The position numbers and the translations under genes were made by a program. A stretch of 7,001 nt of DNA from Clostridia bacterium (GTDB lineage Bacteria > Bacillota > Clostridia > Christensenellales > UBA1242), in assembly GCA_028704215.1 (NCBI GenBank), contig JAQVLJ010000040.1:1-7001 (forward strand), in the 5' to 3' direction. Under the pieces are notes generated by a model. The model did not search any database. It had not been told where the DNA came from and saw nothing but the letters and a program-made list of their open reading frames with translations. Below are positions 1 to 5,322 of this stretch, one piece after another. Position 1 is the stretch's first letter. Each line of letters starts with the position of its first letter.

Positions 1-1983
1 TACTTTTATAAAATCTGCGATTTCTTTTTCCAAATCTATCAAACATATATCCAGCGCAGAATAAGTTTCCTGGTCGTTTACTGATAATAATTTATTTACA
101 CTCTCTAAAACCAAATCATTTTCAAATCCTGCTTTATAGAAGTTTTCGATTAGTCCTATTGTAAGTGCGCTCATTTTTTCTGCTTTTTCTCCGCTTCCCA
201 TTCCATCGCATAGTGCTAGCAAAAATTTGTTGTTGCCCAGCCTTAGAATGCTATGGCAATCCCCACTAACATCCTGGGCATTCTTCGGAGAATTTGCCAA
301 ACCAAAAACAATATCATATTTGTTTGATTTAACCAGCGTTACACTCATAAAGTCTAGATTATCAGTCGGCAAAATTTGTTGAACTTTCATGGGGTATCCA
401 CATATTTCGGATACAACTTGTGTGATAAGTGGACTATAACTATTATCGCCCTTAATAACTAGCATCGCGCTAATATCATCAGATTTTTCCATATAGAGAA
501 CTATTTCGCTACAAATTATATTTTGCGCTAACAGTTTGTTCATTATTTTGCTTTCTCTATCGGTATCAAAGGTAATATTTTTGTCTACTTCATCACCCAA
601 ATCTAACAATAACTTGGATACTGCTCCCATTTGTTCCGCTAGCAAAACTTTTACATTATTGACATTGTTTAACATACCACTATACTGAGAATATTGCGAT
701 ATAATTTGGTTGATTTTGTTTACTAAAACATTGACTTTACCACACCTGCTGGTTAGAGAAGATGGCAAATCTAATAATGTAATTTTGCCTTTTTTTAAAG
801 CTGTTTCTATAAGCATATTAATATTAGACGTATTGCCATTAAGGCTCCTATGACACTTGTTTTTTTCCAAACAGTCACCACAAACAGATTGAATTACCTC
901 ATTGCTCAACATGGCGACGACTTGTTCTTTGCTCAATGCTTGCTTAAGCATACCCAAATGAATTTGTTTCATTTCCAAAAATATATCGCTTAGTTGATGC
1001 ATACGCCTTCGAAGGTTTTTTCTAGTTATATTAATTACGTTTCGCATACTTATTTCATTTTCTGTCAAGTAAAATTTGTCTGAAACGGTATATATCAGTT
1101 TTGATGGCAAAATCAAATATATTATGCACGCTATCGTTGAAGAAAGACAGTAAACTAAACTATGTAACTCAAATTGAACAAAATAAAGAGCAACCGCTAC
1201 ATCTATTGCTAATATGCTAACGCATATTTTAGCCCGATTAGGCATTGGAAAAATTGACCCGGCAAGTGTTATTAGAGATAATACCCCCAGATCTGTCAAA
1301 TCATGGGTAAACAATGCCATACCCACACCGAAAGCAATCGCACATTTTATGGCATGATTAGATTTGTTAATAGAAATAAGAAACAATATTAAAAAAACGG
1401 CAACTATTTTAGACAGCCTTATTTCATAAGCAACAACATTACTAAGTCCCAAAGATATTACAGCCAAAAACACCATAAGACAGATGCTTTCATCAATGGT
1501 CAATTTGTAATACATTCCTCTCAAAATGAGTACTTGCAATATGTTGATTGACGCAAATAAAAACAACAAACCCAAAAATAGATGTATACCGACATTGATA
1601 TTTTGAGTCAGGCTTCCAATATTAAAGTAAACAAAAACAATTTGACTAAGTAAACAATAAACACCAACCACAATAACATTCATTGGTTTGCGTATAACCT
1701 TGTTAAAACTAAAAAACAACAACATAATTGCAACTGTGCTTACAGTAACAAACAAATTTGTTAAAGATGGCGTCAAAATCATGCTAGCAACAAGGTAGCA
1801 CAAAGAAATACCCAGAACATTTTGGTTAGACCACATCAAAGCAAACAAAAAGCCGAATGCAAAAGGGATAATTGTATTGTCTATTTTTGCATTAAACAAA
1901 ATCAAAAACAAAACAAATATACCAACATACTTGATAAATATTCTGAGTTTTTTGTATTTTTCTGAAAGCACATTACTTAGCAT
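1..1983 (-). CDS. spoIIE: Stage II sporulation protein E (PP2C-type phosphatase), 3' end cut by window edge
   Basis: This frame stays open for 661 codons to the left edge without a stop. The start is ATG at 1983, with AGGAG (1991-1995 on the complement) 7 bases upstream. Residues about 15-300 are a run of roughly ten or more hydrophobic segments. A linker region follows with a cysteine cluster at C368, C371 and C377 and another Cys at 414. From about residue 560 a PP2C domain begins, with SGDCHS (D575) and LCDGMGSGEKA (D593). These two Asp lie 18 residues apart, as do D610 and D628 of Bacillus subtilis SpoIIE, which are metal ligands. The remaining catalytic Asp residues would lie off the window; by comparison with the 827-residue Bacillus protein, about 130 residues are missing. 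Known role of the family: it sits at the polar division septum with FtsZ and dephosphorylates SpoIIAA, releasing sigma-F in the forespore. The upstream terminator suggests transcription separate from the sulfatase gene. The family call is very secure; whether the full protein is intact cannot be seen. Confidence 0.95.
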   Translation of the reverse strand, partial: MLSNVLSEKYKKLRIFIKYVGIFVLFLILFNAKIDNTIIPFAFGFLFALMWSNQNVLGISLCYLVASMILTPSLTNLFVTVSTVAIMLLFFSFNKVIRKPMNVIVVGVYCLLSQIVFVYFNIGSLTQNINVGIHLFLGLLFLFASINILQVLILRGMYYKLTIDESICLMVFLAVISLGLSNVVAYEIRLSKIVAVFLILFLISINKSNHAIKCAIAFGVGMALFTHDLTDLGVLSLITLAGSIFPMPNRAKICVSILAIDVAVALYFVQFELHSLVYCLSSTIACIIYLILPSKLIYTVSDKFYLTENEISMRNVINITRKNLRRRMHQLSDIFLEMKQIHLGMLKQALSKEQVVAMLSNEVIQSVCGDCLEKNKCHRSLNGNTSNINMLIETALKKGKITLLDLPSSLTSRCGKVNVLVNKINQIISQYSQYSGMLNNVNNVKVLLAEQMGAVSKLLLDLGDEVDKNITFDTDRESKIMNKLLAQNIICSEIVLYMEKSDDISAMLVIKGDNSYSPLITQVVSEICGYPMKVQQILPTDNLDFMSVTLVKSNKYDIVFGLANSPKNAQDVSGDCHSILRLGNNKFLLALCDGMGSGEKAEKMSALTIGLIENFYKAGFENDLVLESVNKLLSVNDQETYSALDICLIDLEKEIADFIKV

Positions 1984-1996
1984 AAAATTACTCCTA

Positions 1997-2026
1997 TTCG
2001 AGTATAAATCCACATGCTATTTCGAG
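1997..2026 (-). promoter_or_regulatory. Candidate spoIIE promoter region with paired CTCGAA sites
   Basis: Between the upstream terminator and the spoIIE ribosome binding site, the minus strand holds TATACT (complement of 2001-2006), a fair -10 box about 18 bases before the start codon. No good TTGACA-like -35 lies 16-18 bases further up. Instead there is CTCGAAATAG (complement of 2017-2026), with a second copy, CTCGAATAG (1994-2002), overlapping the -10. The CTCGAA cores are 24 bp apart. In Bacillus, spoIIE is activated by Spo0A bound to TGTCGAA-type boxes at a promoter with a poor -35. The copies here share only the TCGAA core with that box, so Spo0A control is a guess from gene identity plus a weak match. 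Confidence 0.35.
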
Positions 2027-2028
2027 CG

Positions 2029-2058
2029 AAAAAGAAAAAGCACTTATTCAGTGCTTTT
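2029..2058 (-). terminator. Intrinsic terminator of the LtaS-like gene
   Basis: Read on the minus strand, AAAAGCACT pairs with AGTGCTTTT in a perfect 9-bp stem (2036-2044 with 2050-2058) around a 5-base loop. A T-rich tail, TCTTTTTC, follows immediately. The hairpin starts 29 bases beyond the sulfatase stop codon and ends before the spoIIE ribosome binding site, so it should separate the two transcripts. On the plus strand the stem is followed only by GTGT, so it is not a good terminator in that direction. Confidence 0.85.
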
Positions 2059-2086
2059 GTGTAATAATTTGTATATTTTTGTTAGT

Positions 2087-4033
2087 TTAAGAATTTGTAT
2101 TTATTTCTTTATACAATTCATCATAATACAGTAAGTTAATGTAATTATATTTAGTAAGAAGTTTCAAACCTGAATCAACGAACGCATCTTTATAATCCTC
2201 AACAAGTTCGGTTGGTATAGATTGATCGATTATTTCAAAGTTGTTCCAATCGTAAGTCGCCAAATACCTAGAAAATACTCCACCAGTATGCGAGAAGAAA
2301 GTAGGCACTTCAATTTCCACTCCGCCCACAGTATAAGTCGAAATTTCGTCAAATAAGGAATTACCAGCATACAAATTTTTGTTATAACTAACACCAAGAA
2401 TATCAAGTACGGTTGGTGCAATATCGGTAGCAGTACAAAAGCGTGACGGGTTACTTTCACTAACTGTTTTGCTGGTTTTTATTATCAATGGCACATTGTT
2501 TACATCAAAATTATTAAATTTTGAAATATCTACATTTTTGTAATAAAAAGTATTGTTGTGATAATAGCAGTTATGGTCACCGTACAAAACAATATTGGTA
2601 TTGTCATATATACCTTTTTCTTTTAAATCATCCACTATAATTCCAATTACATCATCAAGTGAAATAACTGAGGCAATATAGTTAGCTATTCTTTCTTTTT
2701 GCAAATCTGTTAGATTACGGTGTGTTTCCTCAAAATTTTGATACCAATCACTTTGTAAAACCACCTGTCTATACATTGTTTGGTCTAAATTTTTTGTATT
2801 TATATCGTAAGGTCCATGAGTGGAAAGTGTAGTATAAAAACTAAAAAACTTTTGGGTATTTGATTCGGTATAAGGTATAATTTCATCAATCATAGCATTG
2901 ACATAATCTGACTCATGAGGAAAATCATGAAAAGCCACTTTTTCATCTGTAATCTCTTCTAAAAAGTGTGTTTCTTCAAATCCTAGGGTGTTATAAGTGG
3001 TGCTTCTACCATAAAAATTACCATAATAACTATGAAAATATGAAGTTTTATAGCCACAGTCATTAAGTATATTTGGTATTGAAAAATCAAAGGTACCAGC
3101 AGTATCACTATTAGTTGCCTGATAAAGCAGTTTTGATGTCGGATAACTACCCAAAAATGCCAAGCATTCTGCTATGTTGGTTTTGTTCTTTGAAAAGAAA
3201 TTTGAATATACTATACTTTCATCCATTAGCGCATTAATATTAGGAGTCAATTCATTGACTGCAAACCAGTCAAGAGATTCTGCCATTATTACAATTACGT
3301 TTTCATCATTTTGATTTGCCTCGGTTATTTCGCCCGAATTAAAATAATTAAGCGCTTTTTCTTTCAATTCCAAATCGCTATCATTCATTACTATGTTGAT
3401 ATTGTTCACATAAAAACCAAACGTACCTAGTTTTGAAAATGTTTTTGCTTTAAGCAAATTGGTTTCCATCAAAGACCTGTCACTCAACATATAATCTGTC
3501 GATGACAAATTGGATTGATTATAGATAGCAGATTTTTGAAAGTTGAATATTCCAACGCCAAATCCTTGGCATATAAATAATATCATCACAATAGCCAAAG
3601 AAAAGTTCTTTTTGTTACAAGTTTTTTCGCCTTTAACAGTTTTGAAAATCACCCAACCTATACAACCTATGACGGCAAATATCATCAAATCCAAAAACAA
3701 TATGGTAAATGATGTAAAGTCAGACACTACAGCGGTCGCCGCCTCTGCGAATAGATTGAACATTTCTATAGAAAAAATATCTCCATACAAATTGGATAAG
3801 GTATAATTGGCATAACACAACACTATTTGTACCAATATCAAAAACATGGCAACTATATATTGTGCCAAATAGTTTGGTATTATAAAAATAAAACCTGCGA
3901 TTGCCAATATGATAGCAACGTCAAACAAATAATACTCAGGGAATACGCCTAGCCCCAACATTACAAAAGTAAAAATCTCCACAATAATTGCGGTTATAGT
4001 ATAAAATATAAAAAATGTAAATCTTTTTCCCAA
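2087..4033 (-). CDS. LTA synthase family membrane sulfatase (LtaS-like)
   Basis: The 648-residue protein has the LtaS layout and almost the same length as the Bacillus and Staphylococcus enzymes (about 646-649). Five hydrophobic segments lie at about 5-27, 35-54, 56-78, 108-132 and 145-163, followed by an extracellular sulfatase-fold domain from about residue 240. Visible active-site motifs are VIVIMAESLDW (metal-binding E252), NKTNIAE (T285 in the catalytic threonine position), FHSYYGNFYGR (H334, R343), THGPYD (H406) and LYGDH (D486, H487). Enzymes of this family move glycerol-phosphate from phosphatidylglycerol to a growing polyglycerolphosphate chain on a glycolipid outside the membrane; some paralogues are primases or modify other glycans. 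The exact substrate here is not fixed by sequence. The TTG start is supported by AAAGGGA 8 bases upstream, and the next in-frame upstream stop is close (4061-4063). Transcription comes from a consensus promoter and ends at the hairpin near 2040. No active-site residue appears to be missing. Confidence 0.93.
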   Translation of the reverse strand: MGKRFTFFIFYTITAIIVEIFTFVMLGLGVFPEYYLFDVAIILAIAGFIFIIPNYLAQYIVAMFLILVQIVLCYANYTLSNLYGDIFSIEMFNLFAEAATAVVSDFTSFTILFLDLMIFAVIGCIGWVIFKTVKGEKTCNKKNFSLAIVMILFICQGFGVGIFNFQKSAIYNQSNLSSTDYMLSDRSLMETNLLKAKTFSKLGTFGFYVNNINIVMNDSDLELKEKALNYFNSGEITEANQNDENVIVIMAESLDWFAVNELTPNINALMDESIVYSNFFSKNKTNIAECLAFLGSYPTSKLLYQATNSDTAGTFDFSIPNILNDCGYKTSYFHSYYGNFYGRSTTYNTLGFEETHFLEEITDEKVAFHDFPHESDYVNAMIDEIIPYTESNTQKFFSFYTTLSTHGPYDINTKNLDQTMYRQVVLQSDWYQNFEETHRNLTDLQKERIANYIASVISLDDVIGIIVDDLKEKGIYDNTNIVLYGDHNCYYHNNTFYYKNVDISKFNNFDVNNVPLIIKTSKTVSESNPSRFCTATDIAPTVLDILGVSYNKNLYAGNSLFDEISTYTVGGVEIEVPTFFSHTGGVFSRYLATYDWNNFEIIDQSIPTELVEDYKDAFVDSGLKLLTKYNYINLLYYDELYKEINTNS

Positions 4034-4041
4034 AATGCTAG

Positions 4042-4048
4042 TCCCTTT
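4042..4048 (-). promoter_or_regulatory. Ribosome binding site that fixes the TTG start of the LtaS-like gene
   Basis: The complement reads AAAGGGA, followed by 8 bases and then TTG GGA AAA AGA. No ATG or GTG in this frame lies close enough to use this site. It is the main reason for accepting TTG at 4033 rather than a later methionine inside the first membrane segment. Confidence 0.75.
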
Positions 4049-4079
4049 AAATATATTTACTTAAATAACTTTCTTAGTC

Positions 4080-4108
4080 ATTATATTTTATACAAAAAAA
4101 TATGTCAA
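4080..4108 (-). promoter_or_regulatory. Consensus sigma-A promoter for the LtaS-like gene
   Basis: On the minus strand TTGACA (complement of 4103-4108) and TATAAT (complement of 4080-4085) both match consensus exactly and are separated by 17 bases. Transcription should begin near 4073, leaving a leader of about 40 bases with a ribosome binding site. This looks like a strong housekeeping promoter. Its -35 is 18 bp from the -35 of the divergent promoter, so the two may compete for polymerase or share a regulator. Confidence 0.85.
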
Positions 4109-4126
4109 TGCAAGACAAGAAAAAAC

Positions 4127-4155
4127 TTGAAATATCACTAATTTAGTGATATTAT
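4127..4155 (+). promoter_or_regulatory. Sigma-A promoter for the Band 7/DUF1858 operon, apparently leaderless
   Basis: TTGAAA (4127-4132) and TATTAT (4150-4155) are separated by 17 bases. The expected start of transcription, 6-8 bases after the -10, falls at 4161-4163, which is the ATG of the downstream gene (4162). No Shine-Dalgarno sequence lies in front of that ATG, whereas the other genes with a visible start region have one. Both facts fit a leaderless mRNA. A palindrome fills the spacer, so the promoter is probably repressible. Confidence 0.7.
4131..4153. promoter_or_regulatory. Perfect 11-1-11 bp palindrome, probable repressor operator
   Basis: AATATCACTAA (4131-4141) is the exact reverse complement of TTAGTGATATT (4143-4153), with a single T between them. 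It overlaps the last two bases of the -35 and most of the -10 of the rightward promoter, so a dimeric regulator bound here would block polymerase. A one-base loop and the absence of a following T-run argue against an RNA terminator. The inner TATCAC...GTGATA symmetry is of the type bound by small helix-turn-helix repressors, but the protein is not encoded in the window and cannot be named. Confidence 0.7.
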
Positions 4156-4161
4156 GTTGTT

Positions 4162-5106
4162 ATGTGTTTAAAATTTTTGTTTAACTTATTTAATAAAGGA
4201 ATTCAAATACCTCAAAAGTTACTGAAAAATAACGAGATATTATTTTATGCTTACAATTCTGGTACGGTAGACCTTGGTTCGAAAATGTTAGTTAATGAGG
4301 GTTATATTGGTTTTGTTTGCTACAAAAATAAAATAATATATACATTCAGTGCAGGTACTCATACCTTAACAAGATACAATATTCCAGAAATAGTATCAAA
4401 GATTGATAGAAAAGAAATCAAAGCAAAAAGAGTTAAGGCAAATGTATATTTTGTGAATATTGGGGTGCAAAAAACAGATTTTTTTGTAAAAGACAAGCAC
4501 TACGTTTTTGAAAATGAAAAAATATCGCCACTTTTGCTTGACTGCAAAATAGAGTACAAAGTACTCAAACCTAATCTTTTTTTGGATTACATACAGTACA
4601 TTATGGCCAATCCTACCAATGACAAAGTAACTAACAATATCAAATACAAACTGTATGATTTAATTGAAACTTATGTTCAAAAAAATGCAATGCCAAAAAA
4701 CGATACATATATGTATTTTGAAAAATTGAAAAGCAAAGTATACAATTCTTTCAATGATATTGGCCTTTCAATTTCCAACGTTGAGTTGACGAGACTTGAA
4801 GTTACAGAAAAAACAAAAAACAAACATAGGTTTAACAAAAAAGACACTTCAAACAACTCTCCAAAATCTTTCTTCGACGATGTGCCAAAGTTGCCTGACG
4901 TTTATATGAAATTAGACCAATCAACTAACGGTGGCGACACTCAGACTCAAAAATATGAATTTTTTGAAAAAACATATGGCGAAGCATATAGAGAAACCAT
5001 AAAAGAAGATCCCCCTATCCCAAACGAATACAAATATTGCCCTGTTTGTGAGCAGAGAGTGCTTTCGGTAAGCAAATACTGCAACAGATGCGGTCATCAA
5101 TTTTAA
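4162..5106 (+). CDS. SPFH/Band 7-like 'virion core' family protein with C-terminal zinc ribbon
   Basis: The 314-residue protein has no clear membrane segment. Residues about 38-75 (LGSKMLVNEGYIGFVCYKN, then a FSAGTHTLTRYNIP stretch) match the conserved N-terminal block of the Band_7_1 SPFH-like family, whose members read '(L/I)VxEGQ...G.Y.L...NIP'. VYFVNI at 95-100 fits the next conserved strand. Residues 215-285 are polar and probably flexible. The C terminus is a zinc ribbon with C293, C296, C307 and C310 (CxxC-x10-CxxC). Bacillus YdjI, a relative of this type, works with the membrane-stress protein PspA; a similar scaffold role here is inference. The ATG at 4162 is the only plausible start: it keeps the whole conserved N terminus, and a stop lies just upstream in frame (4147-4149). 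It has no Shine-Dalgarno sequence and the promoter places the mRNA start at or next to the ATG. It probably forms an operon with the DUF1858 gene 13 bp downstream. Confidence 0.8.
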   Translation: MCLKFLFNLFNKGIQIPQKLLKNNEILFYAYNSGTVDLGSKMLVNEGYIGFVCYKNKIIYTFSAGTHTLTRYNIPEIVSKIDRKEIKAKRVKANVYFVNIGVQKTDFFVKDKHYVFENEKISPLLLDCKIEYKVLKPNLFLDYIQYIMANPTNDKVTNNIKYKLYDLIETYVQKNAMPKNDTYMYFEKLKSKVYNSFNDIGLSISNVELTRLEVTEKTKNKHRFNKKDTSNNSPKSFFDDVPKLPDVYMKLDQSTNGGDTQTQKYEFFEKTYGEAYRETIKEDPPIPNEYKYCPVCEQRVLSVSKYCNRCGHQF

Positions 5107-5119
5107 AAAGGACTATAAT

Positions 5120-5308
5120 ATGAAATACACAAAAAACACTACATTAGGCGAAGTAATCAAATCTCATAAAAATGCAAAAAATATTTTACAAGGATTTGGA
5201 CTTCATTGCTTTTCTTGCCCTTTTGCATTGCAAGAGACATTAGAAGAAGCAAGCCAAGTCCATGGAATAGACTTGGCTTTGCTTATAGATAAGTTAAATC
5301 AAAACTAA
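5120..5308 (+). CDS. DUF1858 domain protein (hybrid-cluster-protein-associated redox disulfide type)
   Basis: The 62-residue protein is a single complete domain. It shows TLGEVI near the start, then FGLHCFSCPFALQETLEEASQVHGID, with C30 and C33 in a CxxC motif followed by the TLEEA..HG block typical of the family. Members are small proteins, or N-terminal domains, found alone or near hybrid cluster (prismane) and iron-sulfur repair proteins. A thiol or metal-binding redox role is assumed for the family but is not established. AAAGGAC, overlapping the upstream stop codon, lies about 7 bases before the ATG, so translation is probably coupled to the Band 7 gene. The 3' third of the gene contains a 10-bp inverted repeat, listed separately. 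Confidence 0.9.
   Translation: MKYTKNTTLGEVIKSHKNAKNILQGFGLHCFSCPFALQETLEEASQVHGIDLALLIDKLNQN
5251..5279. repeat. 10-bp perfect inverted repeat inside the DUF1858 coding sequence
   Basis: AAGCCAAGTC (5251-5260) pairs exactly with GACTTGGCTT (5270-5279) around a 9-base loop. With one bulged T, three more pairs (AGC at 5248-5250 with GCT at 5281-5283) extend the stem. It encodes residues of the conserved EASQVHGID region. On the minus strand it lies about 36 bases beyond the stop of the AT-hook gene and is followed by GCTTCTTCTAATG, so it could act as a weak terminator for that convergent transcript. It could also simply protect the 3' end of the plus-strand mRNA. Confidence 0.5.
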
Positions 5309-5322
5309 TAAGTTTTATTTTT
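5301..5322 (+). terminator. Weak intrinsic terminator after the DUF1858 gene
   Basis: AAAACT (5301-5306) pairs with AGTTTT (5311-5316) around a four-base loop, followed by ATTTTTT (to 5323 with the next T-rich bases). The stem contains one G:C pair only and overlaps the stop codons of both convergent genes, so it is a marginal terminator on its own. It may work together with the stronger hairpin 22 bases upstream. Confidence 0.4.

Noticed and set aside
1877..2134. Plus-strand open frame of 85 codons spanning the spoIIE start and the terminator
   Set aside because: It overlaps the spoIIE 5' end, its ribosome binding site and a terminator hairpin, and its composition is that of translated AT-rich DNA with no recognisable domain.
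2230..2460. Minus-strand 76-codon open frame in another frame of the LtaS-like gene
   Set aside because: It lies wholly inside the sulfatase coding region in a shifted frame. The sulfatase frame is intact across it, so it does not indicate a frameshift.
3543..3806. Plus-strand 87-codon open frame inside the LtaS-like gene
   Set aside because: It is antisense to the membrane-segment region of a well-supported gene and shows no own features.
4131..4153. Palindrome as an intrinsic terminator or riboswitch stem
   Set aside because: It has a one-base centre, an AT-rich stem and no T-run after it, and it sits between -35 and -10 elements, so it would not be transcribed from the promoter it overlaps.
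4162..5106. Prophage origin of the 'virion core' family protein
   Set aside because: The family name is historical; no phage structural, integrase or lysis genes are in the window and the neighbours are ordinary chromosomal genes.
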